Source of the DNA: Clostridia bacterium
GTDB taxonomy: Bacteria > Bacillota > Clostridia > Christensenellales > Aristaeellaceae
Length of the DNA: 64,000 bases
NCBI GenBank assembly: GCA_017484085.1
Contig: JAFUTW010000007.1
Coordinates: 1 to 64,000, forward strand
Direction of reading: 5' to 3'
Shown here: piece by piece, positions 8,479-17,156 of the stretch
Numbering within the stretch: the stretch's first letter is position 1
Layout of the letters: each line of letters begins with the position of its first letter
Program-made: the position numbers and the translations under genes
The notes under the pieces: generated by a model
What the model was told of the DNA's origin: nothing
Database searches by the model: none
Seen by the model: the letters and a program-made list of their open reading frames with translations, nothing else

Positions 8479-9480
8479 TTACAGCGCGGAGATGGCGTTC
8501 AGAAGGGTGTCGACCTTCTCGTCGCCGAGGTTCTGGCGCACCATGTCGTAGACGACCTGGGCCTTCTCCTGCAGCGTGGCGAGGTCGCTCTCAGCCAGGG
8601 TGATGATTTCGCAGCCGGCGTCGACGCAGGTCTGCTTGTCCTTGGCGATGCTCTCGTTGGCCACTTCGGCAGCGTAGGCGACCGCTTCCGCGGCGCACTC
8701 GTCGACCAGGGCGCGGGTATTGTCCGGCAGGCTGTTGTACAGATCGCCATTCATGAAGAAGGTGATGATGTGGCCGAGGTGGTTGGTCTCAACGATGTAC
8801 TTCTGCACTTCCTGGAAGTTGTTGCCGACGATGTTCATATAGGGGTTCTCTTCACCGTCGATGGTGTTCTGCTGCAGGGCCATGAAGACCTCGCCGAACT
8901 GCATCGGGACAGCGGAAGCGCCGATCGCATTCCAGTAAGCGATGTGATAGTTGTTGGTCATGACGCGGATCTTCTGGCCGGCCAGGTCATCGAGCTTGTC
9001 GACGCGCTTGTTGGTGGTCAGCTGACGGAAGCCGGCGTCAGAGAAGCCCAGCATGCGCACGCCGTGCGCCATGCAGTACTCGTTAACGGTGTTCAGCGCA
9101 TAGTCGCTGGTGAGCAGAGCGCGCATCTGATCGATGCCGGTGAAGAGGTTGGGCATATCAAAGAGGCCCATTTCCGGAACGAAGTCGACCAGGTCGGTCG
9201 TCATGCCGGTGCCGATGTCGATGGAGCCGGCCACAACAGCCTCGGTGAACTCCGTCGTGTTGCCCAGCTGTCCGCCGGGATAGAGCTCCACGTTGATGCT
9301 GCCGTTGCTCTTCTCATTGATGAGCTGGGCGAACTTCTCGACCATCTTGTAGTTGGTCGTGGTTTCGGCGACGGTCATGGCCGCGATCCAGTCATAGGAA
9401 CCGTAATCTTCCGCGGTCGCCGTGAGGGAAAGGCCCAGTACGAGAACGAGGGCCAGCAGGCTTACGAGCATCTTCTTCAT
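8479..9480 (-). CDS. dctP: TRAP transporter solute-binding protein, DctP family (TRAP 1)
   Basis: 333 residues. The signal peptide (KKMLVSLLALVLVLGL) ends in an AxA site near residue 23 and has no lipobox cysteine. The mature part follows the DctP pattern: FAQLINEKSNGSINVELYPG, GSIDIGTGMTT, an arginine in GQKIRVMTNN that in the family pairs with the ligand carboxylate, and MALQQNTIDGEENP. It captures a carboxylated compound outside the membrane and passes it to the DctQM permease. The identity of the ligand cannot be read from the sequence; the enzymes downstream suggest an acylated acid. Confidence 0.95.
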   Translation of the reverse strand: MKKMLVSLLALVLVLGLSLTATAEDYGSYDWIAAMTVAETTTNYKMVEKFAQLINEKSNGSINVELYPGGQLGNTTEFTEAVVAGSIDIGTGMTTDLVDFVPEMGLFDMPNLFTGIDQMRALLTSDYALNTVNEYCMAHGVRMLGFSDAGFRQLTTNKRVDKLDDLAGQKIRVMTNNYHIAYWNAIGASAVPMQFGEVFMALQQNTIDGEENPYMNIVGNNFQEVQKYIVETNHLGHIITFFMNGDLYNSLPDNTRALVDECAAEAVAYAAEVANESIAKDKQTCVDAGCEIITLAESDLATLQEKAQVVYDMVRQNLGDEKVDTLLNAISAL

Positions 9481-9545
9481 GGGTATACTCCTTTCGTTTC
9501 GGGTCGCGTTGTTATGTTCGAGAGCATCCGCTCAGGAATCCGGGA

Positions 9546-10841
9546 TCACAGGATGGACGGGAGGAAGAGGCTCAGCGGCTCAATAAAGGTGATGAGCATG
9601 AGGCAGATGATAAAGGCGATGAGGAATGGGATGCAGGCTTTTGCCAGCTTCAGCATCGGGATCTTGGTCATGCCGGAGGCGACGAAGAGGTTGATGCCCA
9701 TGGGCGGGGTGACCATGCCGATGGCCAGGTTCGCCGTCATGATGATGCCGAAATGCGTAGGATCAATGCCGACGGCCTTGGCGATGGGCAGCAGGATCGG
9801 CGTCAGGATCATGATGTTCGGGATGTTGTCGATGATCATGCCGCAGACCAGCATGATGGCGTTCATCAGCAGGAGGATGATGACCTTGTTGCTGGTCATA
9901 GCCAGTACCGCCTTGGAGATCGTCTGCGGATAGCGCAGCAGCGTCATGGCGCGGGCGAAAGCCGTCGCAGCGGCGATGACGAACAGGATGTTGACGTACG
10001 TCTTGGCGCCGGAGATGAACACCTTGCCGATGTCGCGGATGCGGATGGTCTTGTAGACGAAGATGCAGACGAACAGGCCGTAGATGACGGAGATGACAGC
10101 CGCCTCCGTCGGGGAGCAAATGCCGGAGTAGACGCAGCCCAGGATGATGACAGGCGTGAGCAGCGCCCAGAAGCTCTCCTTCAGCAGAGGCAGGAAGCCC
10201 TTGGCGCGGATCGCCTTGTAGTTCTTCTCCAGCTTCTCACGGTCTTCACCGTTGCGCTTGCAGTAGATCCAGCAGTAGACCATCAGCGAGACGCCGATGA
10301 GCACGCCGGGGATGATGCCCGCGATGAACAGCGCGGAAGGAGATGCGGAGGCCGCCGCTGCGTAGACGATGTACGAGATGGACGGCGGGATGATGACGCC
10401 CAGGCCGCCCGCAACCGTCACGATGGCGGTTGAAAAAACGACGTCATAGCCTAGGTTCGTCAGGAAGGGGATCGTCATGGCGCCGACGGCGGAAACCGTC
10501 GCCGGGCTCGAACCGGAGATCGCAGCGTAGAACATGCAGGTGACGACCACCGCGCACGGGAAGCCGGCGCGCTTGTTGCCGATGAAGTAAGCAAAGAAGT
10601 CAAACAGCCGCTTGGAGAGGCCGCCTTCCGCCATGATCATGCCGGAGACCATGAACAGCGGGACAGCGAGCAGCGTGAAGCTGTTCATGCCCGAGAACAT
10701 GGCACGGACCACGTCCACAGGGGCGAACTTGATCGTGCCCATCAGGTTGGGCAGCACCGCCATGAGGCCGAAAACGCCGCCGACAGGGAGCGCTATGGCA
10801 AGGAGGACAGCCAGCAGGATGAAGAATAAGCCGATCGTCAT
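9546..10841 (-). CDS. dctM: TRAP transporter large permease subunit, DctM family (TRAP 1)
   Basis: 431 residues, strongly hydrophobic, about 12 membrane segments. Family signatures are visible: PLFMVSGMIMAEGGLS near the N-terminus, SGSSPATVSAVG, IPPSISYIVYA, SPTEAAVISVIYG and VTPPMGINLFVASG. It is the ion-coupled channel subunit of the importer. Its start lies one base after the DctQ stop, so the two are translationally coupled; dctP follows 65 bases further on. Confidence 0.96.
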   Translation of the reverse strand: MTIGLFFILLAVLLAIALPVGGVFGLMAVLPNLMGTIKFAPVDVVRAMFSGMNSFTLLAVPLFMVSGMIMAEGGLSKRLFDFFAYFIGNKRAGFPCAVVVTCMFYAAISGSSPATVSAVGAMTIPFLTNLGYDVVFSTAIVTVAGGLGVIIPPSISYIVYAAAASASPSALFIAGIIPGVLIGVSLMVYCWIYCKRNGEDREKLEKNYKAIRAKGFLPLLKESFWALLTPVIILGCVYSGICSPTEAAVISVIYGLFVCIFVYKTIRIRDIGKVFISGAKTYVNILFVIAAATAFARAMTLLRYPQTISKAVLAMTSNKVIILLLMNAIMLVCGMIIDNIPNIMILTPILLPIAKAVGIDPTHFGIIMTANLAIGMVTPPMGINLFVASGMTKIPMLKLAKACIPFLIAFIICLMLITFIEPLSLFLPSIL

Positions 10842-10842
10842 A

Positions 10843-11322
10843 TTACTTTGCCTCCTTCTCTTTCATCGACAGCCAGATGACCTGCACGCTGCGGAAGATC
10901 GCCAGCAGGAAGCAGAAGGTCATGATCATGTACAGGAGGGACACGGGGATCTGCAGCGCCGGGCTCTTCTGGGCGATCTTCGCCGCATTGGCCGCCACAT
11001 CGATGCCGCCCTTTACGCAGATAGCGAGGAAGACGATCATGATGACGTCGCAGATGATCTGCAGGACCTTCTGCACGCTGCGCGGCAGAACGGCGGTCAG
11101 CGTGTCCACACGGATCGCCGTGCGGTAGCGGATGGAAGCCGGCAGGCAGAAGAAGGCGCTGAGTGCAAGGCAGTAGCAGCATACTTCGTCTGACCAGAAG
11201 ATCGGCGCCTTAAAACAGTACCGCATGACCACGTTTGCAAACGAGAGGACGGTCATGATGGCGAGCAGGACAGCCAGACAGATAAACTCAAAATTCTTGT
11301 CCAGCTTTTTGAGAATTGACAC
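10843..11322 (-). CDS. dctQ: TRAP transporter small permease subunit, DctQ family (TRAP 1)
   Basis: 159 residues with four predicted membrane helices. The family motif is visible as VVMRYCFKAPIFWSDEVCCY, followed by RTAIRVDTL in the second loop. It pairs with DctM. The start is preceded by AAGGAGGGAG. It is the first gene of a unit dctQ-dctM-dctP-amidohydrolase-SGNH that reads away from the LysR gene. The order Q-M-P differs from the P-Q-M order of TRAP 2. Confidence 0.94.
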   Translation of the reverse strand: MSILKKLDKNFEFICLAVLLAIMTVLSFANVVMRYCFKAPIFWSDEVCCYCLALSAFFCLPASIRYRTAIRVDTLTAVLPRSVQKVLQIICDVIMIVFLAICVKGGIDVAANAAKIAQKSPALQIPVSLLYMIMTFCFLLAIFRSVQVIWLSMKEKEAK

Positions 11323-11373
11323 CTTACTCCCTCCTTAACATGATGGATTAGTCCAAGAATACCCAAGTAATTC

Positions 11374-11401
11374 TTTACAATTATTCTATATTGAGTATAA
11401 T
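11374..11401 (+). promoter_or_regulatory. Promoter of the LysR-type regulator
   Basis: TTTACA (11374-11379), a 16-base spacer and TATAAT (11396-11401), in an AT-rich island about 125 bases upstream of the start codon. Confidence 0.65.
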
Positions 11402-11411
11402 AGAAAGTAAA
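11383..11411 (-). promoter_or_regulatory. Promoter of the TRAP 1 operon
   Basis: On the minus strand TTTACT (11406-11411), a 17-base spacer and TAGAAT (11383-11388). It overlaps the divergent promoter of the LysR gene, the usual layout for LysR control. Confidence 0.6.
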
Positions 11412-11525
11412 GTTAATAATAATTCTTGATCGCCTTAGTATTTCTAATAGTTTTACCGGTACAGAGGCTTCTCCCGTTTTTTTTCTCCATCCTACGGCAG
11501 ACGCGCAAGGCAGGTGAAAACGGTT

Positions 11526-12476
11526 ATGGATCTGCGGCTTGTTGAATACATCGTCGCCATCGAAAAGTACGGCAATATGACGGAGGCGGCTGAGCACCTC
11601 TTCGTCACGCCTTCTGCGCTCAATCAGCAGCTGCTGAAGCTCGAAAAGGAGCTGGATGTTCCACTCTTCACCCGCAGCAAACGCCGCATGATCCCGACTG
11701 CAGCCGGCGAGGTATACCTGAAAGCCGGAAAAGAGATGCTGAGCATCCAGCAGCTTGCTTATTCACAGCTGCAGGATCTGGCAGGGTGTGTGACGGGCAC
11801 CTACCGCGTCGGCCTCACCTACGACCACGGCAGTGACGTCTTCGCCCGGATCTATCCGGTCTTCCACCGCAAGTACCCGGGCATCCAGATCCGCTGCTTT
11901 CAGTCCCTGGTCCCCGAGATGCTGGAAATGCTGCTGAAAAACGATCTGGACATGGCCTTTCTGCTGGGCGGCGAAACGGAAAAATGGAACGGCATCGAGG
12001 TCCTCCCCCTCAGCGAGGAAAATCTGCTACTGGGGCTGCCGAAGACCCATCCGCTCGTGCAGGGCACACCCGTCACGAGAGAGCCAAAGCAGGCTTTCGA
12101 TCTGCGCCTGCTGCAGCAGGACAGCTTCTCTCTGGCCCTTCAGAAATCCACCATGCGCTCGCAGCTCATCGATCCCATCTTTGAAAAAGCGGGCTTTCAC
12201 CCGAACATCATGATGGAGTCCAGCTTCAATGCCTTTCTGGAACAGCTGACCGTCCAGGGGATCTGCAACTGCATCATCCCCCAGTCGCAGGTGCACAACC
12301 GGACGGACATCCAATGGTTCTATCTCCCCGGCTCTCCCCGGTTCTGCTTCGGCTTCGGGTATGCCAGCGGCTACCGGATCAACGCCGCGCTGCAATGCTT
12401 CACGGCGCTGGCCAAGGAAGACGCGCTGGCCCATCTTCACTTTTCCCCGCCGGAAGCAGCGTCCCAGGGATTCTGA
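11526..12476 (+). CDS. LysR-family transcriptional regulator
   Basis: 316 residues. I start at ATG 11526, which has AAGGCAGGTG upstream, rather than at the in-frame GTG 11514. Residues 1-60 are the winged helix-turn-helix (NMTEAAEHLFVTPSALNQQL, then LEKELDVPLFTRSKRRM). Residues about 88-300 form the two-lobed effector domain (TYRVGLTY, IYPVFHRKYPGIQIRC, LDMAFLLGG). It is transcribed divergently from the TRAP 1 operon with overlapping promoters, so it very likely controls that operon in response to the imported compound or a product. Confidence 0.94.
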   Translation: MDLRLVEYIVAIEKYGNMTEAAEHLFVTPSALNQQLLKLEKELDVPLFTRSKRRMIPTAAGEVYLKAGKEMLSIQQLAYSQLQDLAGCVTGTYRVGLTYDHGSDVFARIYPVFHRKYPGIQIRCFQSLVPEMLEMLLKNDLDMAFLLGGETEKWNGIEVLPLSEENLLLGLPKTHPLVQGTPVTREPKQAFDLRLLQQDSFSLALQKSTMRSQLIDPIFEKAGFHPNIMMESSFNAFLEQLTVQGICNCIIPQSQVHNRTDIQWFYLPGSPRFCFGFGYASGYRINAALQCFTALAKEDALAHLHFSPPEAASQGF

Positions 12477-12503
12477 GCCCGGCTGACAGAAAGAAGGATC
12501 ATC

Positions 12504-12953
12504 ATGAAAGAAGCTTACAAACAGGCAAAAGCGCTTGAAGACCGGCAGCTCTCCCAGGGCAAACGGAACATGGCAACGGCCTATGCCTTTCTCATCCTCT
12601 CCGCCGTCTTCTTTTTCATCTTCTTTTTCAAGGTAAAGGAGCTGCCCCTTGCCGGCTGCGCATTCCTGTGCGACGCTGCCGCCGTCATCTATCTGCGCCG
12701 GGCCGCCATAGCCGTTTACCCGTTCCGCCAGGCTTCGCTCGCAGCCAAATGCGCCGCACAGCCGACGCAGCAGACGGTCCTCGCGCTCTGTGCCTGTCTG
12801 GAGCGAGCCGGTAAGAATGTCCGCTACGGCAAAGGCCCGCGGGAGCGCTTTGGTGAGGCTCTTGCCGCCTGCGAAAGGGCAGCGCTCCCCGCTGAAGTGA
12901 CCGCGATGCTGAAAAAGACGCTCAAAGAGTATATCGGAGACCTCACCCCCTGA
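12504..12953 (+). CDS. Small membrane protein of unknown function
   Basis: 149 residues. A basic, polar N-terminus is followed by two closely spaced hydrophobic segments (about residues 24-42 and 47-63) and a cytoplasmic-looking alanine-rich helical tail. I recognise no family. A GAAAGGATC-type Shine-Dalgarno precedes the ATG. It starts 28 bases after the LysR stop and is probably read on the same transcript, ending at the hairpin at 12974. Codon usage and the fit between two supported neighbours make it a likely real gene. Confidence 0.7.
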   Translation: MKEAYKQAKALEDRQLSQGKRNMATAYAFLILSAVFFFIFFFKVKELPLAGCAFLCDAAAVIYLRRAAIAVYPFRQASLAAKCAAQPTQQTVLALCACLERAGKNVRYGKGPRERFGEALAACERAALPAEVTAMLKKTLKEYIGDLTP

Positions 12954-12973
12954 GCATCGGCCATTCAGACAGC

Positions 12974-13006
12974 AAAACGCCCCGTTCGCAGAGAACAGGG
13001 CGTTTT
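12974..13006. terminator. Bidirectional terminator between convergent genes
   Basis: A 14-bp stem with one mismatch (AAAACGCCCCGTTC at 12974-12987, partner 12993-13006) has A/T tails on both sides. It serves the membrane-protein gene (+) and the Smr gene (-). Confidence 0.85.
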
Positions 13007-13024
13007 ATATGTGGAAAAACAGGT

Positions 13025-13276
13025 TCAGCTGTACAATTCTCTCAGCACCAGCACAGTGATCCCCGGGTTCTCTCCGGGCACGATGCGCTTCACCCGCGGC
13101 TCATACCGGTACCAGCTGTGAATCATGGAGCGCAGATTCGTCCCGCGGTTGTACCCGTGGATCACCCGGATCTGATAGGTTCCGGGGCCGGCAAAGTCCA
13201 GTTCCTCATCGATCGCGCGGATCGCTTCCTCCTGCGTCAGGCCGTGGATGTCGAGCTTGGTGAAGGGTTCATCCAT
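13025..13276 (-). CDS. Stand-alone Smr-domain protein
   Basis: 83 residues, essentially one Smr domain: LDIHGLTQEEA at the start and IRVIHGYNRGTNLR in the middle match the two signature blocks of the MutS2 C-terminal Smr fold, a DNA or RNA nicking domain. No MutS2 core is present. Function as a free protein is not defined; ribosome- or RNA-associated nuclease roles are known for other Smr proteins. It is a short single gene next to the PH-domain gene on the same strand. Confidence 0.85.
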   Translation of the reverse strand: MDEPFTKLDIHGLTQEEAIRAIDEELDFAGPGTYQIRVIHGYNRGTNLRSMIHSWYRYEPRVKRIVPGENPGITVLVLRELYS

Positions 13277-13391
13277 GGTTCAGTCCTCTGCTCCGTCTTC
13301 CTTAAATCAGAAGGTGTACAGTTGAAAATGATGATCGAACGGCTTCATTATAGTATGCACGATGAAGAAAGACAAGCCGCGGTGTGTTGAG

Positions 13392-13775
13392 CTACAGCAC
13401 ATACTCACCGATGATCCTCGCGATCAGCCCGATGTCGGTGCTCCCCTTGAACTCAAACCTCGCTGTCATGCCGTTGCTGAACATGATAAAGAGCTCTGAG
13501 TCCGGAAACAGCTCCAGAAAACCGGGCGTTTGAACTGAAAAATACTGGATTTTCGAGTAAGGCATCGTCGCATAGGATTTCCGCTTGCCGGTGATGCCCT
13601 GCACATCGATGGAAATAATCCTCTTGTTGGTAAAGACCAGCTGATCCCGGACGGTCTGGAAGGCTGCAACGCATTCTTCGTCCGAAACCAGCAGTCCATA
13701 CACCTCCCCCCGTACGCCGTCCAGCGGAATCGGCCTCAGATTGAATACTGAATCAGAATTGAAATTGATAGCCAA
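13392..13775 (-). CDS. Bacterial PH-domain protein (YvbH/PF08000-like)
   Basis: 127 residues. The core reads RDQLVFTNKRIISIDVQGITGKRKSY (in parts), IQYFSVQTPG and FSNGMTARFEFKG, the pattern of the bacterial pleckstrin-homology fold of YvbH type. No signal peptide or membrane segment. The role of the family is unknown. It starts 27 bases after the comM stop on the same strand and may be co-transcribed with it. Confidence 0.85.
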   Translation of the reverse strand: MAINFNSDSVFNLRPIPLDGVRGEVYGLLVSDEECVAAFQTVRDQLVFTNKRIISIDVQGITGKRKSYATMPYSKIQYFSVQTPGFLELFPDSELFIMFSNGMTARFEFKGSTDIGLIARIIGEYVL

Positions 13776-13802
13776 GGATCCTTCATCCTCTCTGTGCTTA
13801 TT

Positions 13803-15332
13803 TTATTTCCAGTACCCGCCCTCAAGGTTGCGGTATCGCACGGCCTCCAGGATGTGCGCCCTGCCGATCTTATCATCCCCCGCCAAGTCCGCGATCGTCC
13901 TCGAGACCTTCAGCACCCGGCTGACTGCCCGCATGGACAGGTGGTAGCGCTCGCAGGCGCGCTCCAGCACTTCGCGCCCCGCGTCGTCAGGCCGGCACGC
14001 TTCCTCCACCTGGCGTGCCGTCAGCTCCGCATTGCAGGAGATGCCCTCTCCCGCAAAGCGCTCCTGCTGGCGGCGCCTGGCTGCCTGAACGCGCTCCCGG
14101 ATCGCCTCCGAGCTCTCCTCTCTCGGTGTTTCGGTGATCTCCTTGACGGCGAGCGCCGTGACCTCCAGCTGGATGTCGATCCTGTCCAGCAGCGGACCGG
14201 AAATGCGGGAAAGGTACCTCGCGATCTCCTTCGGGCTGCAGCGGCAGGGCACCAGCGGGTTGCCGTAATTGCCGCAAGGGCACGGGTTCATGGCCGCTAC
14301 GAGCATCGCGCGCGCCGGGTACTTGGCCTGTGCGCTGATGCGCACCACGCTGACAAAGCCGTCTTCCAGCGGCTGGCGCAGCGCCTCCAGCGCGTCGCGG
14401 TTGTATTCGGGCAGCTCATCCAGAAACAGCACGCCGTCGTGCGCCAGGCTGATCTCGCCCGGCCTCGCCTTCGTGCCGCCGCCCACCAGCGCTACCGCGC
14501 TCACCGTATGGTGCGGGGAGCGGAAGGGCCGCTCCGTCATGAGGCCGGGGCTTTTCAGTGTCCCCGCCGCGCTGTGGATGCGCGTCACCTCCAGGCTTTC
14601 CTCCAGCGTCATATCCGGCAGGATGCCCGGCAGGCAGCGCGCCATCATCGTCTTGCCGCTGCCCGGCGGGCCGATCATCAGCACGTTGTGTCCGCCGGCC
14701 GCCGCGATCTCCAGCGCGCGTTTGGCGCTGCGCTGGCCGCGGACATCCGAAAAATCGACAGCCGGTTTCCTGTCCTTCAGCAGTTCCGAATAAGGCCGGC
14801 TCTTCACCGGCTCGATCTCCCGGATCGCGCGCAGATGTTCGATCGCATCCGTCAGTCCCGAAACCGGCAGCACGTTCAGGCCTTCCACGCAGGCAGCCTC
14901 CTCCGCGTTTTCCGCCGGCAGCATCATCGTCTGCATGCCCGCAGCCTTCGCGGCCATCGCCATCGAAAGCGCGCCGCGTACCGGCAGCACGCGGCCGGAA
15001 AGGGACAGCTCGCCGACGGCGGCCAGCCCCTTCAGCATCCGCCGGTCCAGCACGCCCATGGAGGCGAGGATGGCCAGCGCGATGGGAAGGTCGTAGGACG
15101 GGCCTTCCTTCCGGACGTCCGCCGGCGCGAGGTTCAGCGTCAGCCGCGCCACGGGAAAGCTGAGCCCGCACGCGGCCATCGCCGCGCGGACCCGCTCACG
15201 GCTCTCCTTCACGGCGGCGTCCGGCAGGCCGACGATCTCAAACATCGGCATCCCGTCCGCGTTGTAGGCCTCCACCGTCACGGGATACCCCTGGATACCC
15301 GCAAGCCCCATGCTCATGATGCTGGACAGCAT
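13803..15332 (-). CDS. comM: YifB/ComM-family Mg-chelatase-like AAA+ ATPase
   Basis: 509 residues, full family length. Residues about 1-165 are the N-terminal ChlI-like domain (MLSSIMSMGLAGIQGYPVTV). The AAA+ core carries Walker A GPPGSGKT, Walker B GVLFLDELPEY, and a zinc-finger-like insert MNPCPCGNYGNP with CRCSP. The C-terminal helical region contains the SMRAVSRVLKVSRTIADL block. ComM helicase promotes branch migration in natural transformation in Gram-negative bacteria; in Clostridia the role is less clear. It has its own promoter at 15363-15391. Confidence 0.95.
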   Translation of the reverse strand: MLSSIMSMGLAGIQGYPVTVEAYNADGMPMFEIVGLPDAAVKESRERVRAAMAACGLSFPVARLTLNLAPADVRKEGPSYDLPIALAILASMGVLDRRMLKGLAAVGELSLSGRVLPVRGALSMAMAAKAAGMQTMMLPAENAEEAACVEGLNVLPVSGLTDAIEHLRAIREIEPVKSRPYSELLKDRKPAVDFSDVRGQRSAKRALEIAAAGGHNVLMIGPPGSGKTMMARCLPGILPDMTLEESLEVTRIHSAAGTLKSPGLMTERPFRSPHHTVSAVALVGGGTKARPGEISLAHDGVLFLDELPEYNRDALEALRQPLEDGFVSVVRISAQAKYPARAMLVAAMNPCPCGNYGNPLVPCRCSPKEIARYLSRISGPLLDRIDIQLEVTALAVKEITETPREESSEAIRERVQAARRRQQERFAGEGISCNAELTARQVEEACRPDDAGREVLERACERYHLSMRAVSRVLKVSRTIADLAGDDKIGRAHILEAVRYRNLEGGYWK

Positions 15333-15362
15333 AGAATCCCCTCTTCTCGGTTAGTCGTAAAT

Positions 15363-15391
15363 ATTATATCATCTGCCGTTTTTACTGGCAA
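15363..15391 (-). promoter_or_regulatory. Promoter of comM
   Basis: On the minus strand TTGCCA (15386-15391), a 17-base spacer and TATAAT (15363-15368), 31 bases before the start codon. Confidence 0.65.
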
Positions 15392-15431
15392 TGAGTTTAA
15401 GCGGGCAGAGCGCATCCCTGTCCGTCTTGCA

Positions 15432-15460
15432 TTGTATTCCGCTCCGGTTTCGGGTATAAT
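15432..15460 (+). promoter_or_regulatory. Promoter of the secreted protein gene at 15582
   Basis: TTGTAT (15432-15437), a 17-base spacer and TATAAT (15455-15460). Confidence 0.6.
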
Positions 15461-15581
15461 TGATTTAATGCCTGCACCGTCTTTACCCGTGTGACGCTCC
15501 TGTGACGCCGCCCGGGATATGCTTCTTTTGCAAGCGGCAAAGGCCGGTGCGAAAATGTCAATGGCAAAGGAGTTGCTGTAT

Positions 15582-16364
15582 ATGAAAAAGCTGATGATCC
15601 TGCCGGTTCTGTTCCTGGCGGCAGTGCTGGCCGGTTCCGCCCTCGCGGAGGAAGCCGCGCCGGATGCCATCTGGGGAGAGATCTCGGACGGCAGTTACGT
15701 CTTTCACGTCCCGATGGCGGCAGACGACAGCGGCGAATGGGTTCCGGAATCGGAGTTTGCCGGTGAGCCTGTCGTCCGCCTGGCTTCAGCCGGGATCGAA
15801 GACGGTGTCCTCACCGTGCGTTACGAGCCTGTGCAGGACGGCACCGTCACTGTTAACCTCCGCCACTACAACGGCTACGCCTGCGATGCGGTGCACGGCT
15901 TTGACCTGCTCGTATCCGGCGGCAGCGTTCAGGAGGTGACGGGCGGATCCTACACCGAGTCCCCCTCCGACGAGGATCTGGATCCCTACCTTTCCGGCAA
16001 ATGGCTGGAGAAGGAAACGCAGTTCACGGAGATGACGCTTGCGCGCAGCAGCGGGAGCGGATGGGACGCACAGATCGCCTCCCCGCTGACGCACGGCGCC
16101 TACGTGTTCAGGGCGACGCTCCATTACGACTGCGATGTGGATGCCTTCGTCTACAGGGACGGAGCGCTCTTCAACCTGCCCGCAGGCGGCGACGGGACAG
16201 CCCCGGAGAATCCGGATGAGTCCGGCCTTTCGGGCAGCCTGTATCTGACCGCCGATGAGGATGACGCCCTCTGTCTGTGCTGGCCTGCCGAGCACAATCC
16301 GGAAAACCGGGACATCCTGCTGCAGCCGGCAGAAGGCCCCGACGGACCGCAGACGATCGATTGA
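15582..16364 (+). CDS. Secreted acidic protein of unknown function
   Basis: 260 residues from the ATG at 15582, which has AAAGGAG 9 bases upstream. A signal peptide of about 22 residues (KKLMILPVLFLAAVLAG, cleavage after ALA) precedes an acidic, beta-rich mature protein with repeated short strands such as SYVFHVPMAAD and AYVFRATLHYD. I recognise no Pfam family. A low-complexity stretch of Asp, Gly and Pro lies around residues 195-215. The gene is monocistronic, with its own promoter and the strong terminator at 16372. Confidence 0.8.
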   Translation: MKKLMILPVLFLAAVLAGSALAEEAAPDAIWGEISDGSYVFHVPMAADDSGEWVPESEFAGEPVVRLASAGIEDGVLTVRYEPVQDGTVTVNLRHYNGYACDAVHGFDLLVSGGSVQEVTGGSYTESPSDEDLDPYLSGKWLEKETQFTEMTLARSSGSGWDAQIASPLTHGAYVFRATLHYDCDVDAFVYRDGALFNLPAGGDGTAPENPDESGLSGSLYLTADEDDALCLCWPAEHNPENRDILLQPAEGPDGPQTID

Positions 16365-16371
16365 AAAACAC

Positions 16372-16410
16372 CATACTAAAAAGAGCTGCCGCAGCAGCTC
16401 TTTTAGTATG
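16372..16410. terminator. Strong bidirectional terminator
   Basis: CATACTAAAA through AGAGCTGC pairs with its complement across a CGCA loop, giving an 18-bp stem. It serves the convergent genes ending at 16364 (+) and 16415 (-). Confidence 0.9.
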
Positions 16411-16414
16411 CGCT

Positions 16415-17077
16415 TTACTGTGCCGGGCTGAAATCCGCCGCCTTCAGGTAAATCAGGGGGCGAACGCCGAAATTCCTGTTGGTGAGGGGCGCGCCGCACT
16501 TCATCGTGCCGCCGCTGGCCGCCACGTAGCTGGCCTTGTTATAGGATTCCCAGCTGGGGTTCCGCGTCCACCAGTGGGTGAAGCCCTTGTACTTCTTGCT
16601 CTGGTAGAGTCCCTTCGCCTTGGCGTATTCTGTGCCGACGCACTGCCTGGCCTGGTGGTTCTCGAAGATGCGCAGCGCATCCGGGCAGGTCATCAGCGTC
16701 ACCGGATCGGCGGTCGTCCCCTCGTCGTACTTGGTCTCCAGCTCCTTGATGAGGAGCTGCGCCTTTTCTTCGCCTGTGAAAGCCTCATCGTAGAACGTGC
16801 TGTTCAGCCAGCTGCGCAGAGAGCTTTTCTTCCAGGAGGTCTTCATGTTTCCGTCGTTGTAGGCCAGGATATCGAGCACATACCGGGAGAGCAACATCGC
16901 ATCCCCGCCTTCGACTTCCATCACGACCCACTCGATCGGCTCCTTGCCGTTCGTCTGGTCGTTGTCCTGTTCGTAGCTGCCGAAGGTGATGATGTCACCC
17001 GCTTTGATTTCCGCCATCGCAGCGCCAGTCAGCATAAAAAGCGCCAGAAGCGCGGCGATTGCCGTTTTCCGTATCAT
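16415..17077 (-). CDS. Secreted DUF6273-domain protein
   Basis: 220 residues from the ATG at 17077, which has AAAGGA upstream. The signal peptide (IRKTAIAALLALFML, cleavage after AMA) is followed by a DUF6273 domain: ITFGSYEQDND, KEPIEWVVMEVEGG, MLLSRYVLDI, SSLRSWLNSTFYDEAF and a closing WWTRNPS with GVRPLIYL. This domain is common in secreted Clostridia proteins and has a C-type-lectin/SUMF-like look; its function is not established. It is a single gene between two terminated units. Confidence 0.9.
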   Translation of the reverse strand: MIRKTAIAALLALFMLTGAAMAEIKAGDIITFGSYEQDNDQTNGKEPIEWVVMEVEGGDAMLLSRYVLDILAYNDGNMKTSWKKSSLRSWLNSTFYDEAFTGEEKAQLLIKELETKYDEGTTADPVTLMTCPDALRIFENHQARQCVGTEYAKAKGLYQSKKYKGFTHWWTRNPSWESYNKASYVAASGGTMKCGAPLTNRNFGVRPLIYLKAADFSPAQ

Positions 17078-17156
17078 TATTTCGGTCCTTTGAGCCGTCA
17101 AGGCCCGTCTTTCTGATTCAAATACGCGCGTATCTTATCATATTGCAATGGGAATT

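Noticed and set aside
7219..9933. A 904-codon open frame on the plus strand across the amidohydrolase and TRAP genes
   Set aside because: It is antisense to well-supported minus-strand genes, has no family resemblance and is rich in His, Val and Arg as expected of a GC-rich shadow frame.
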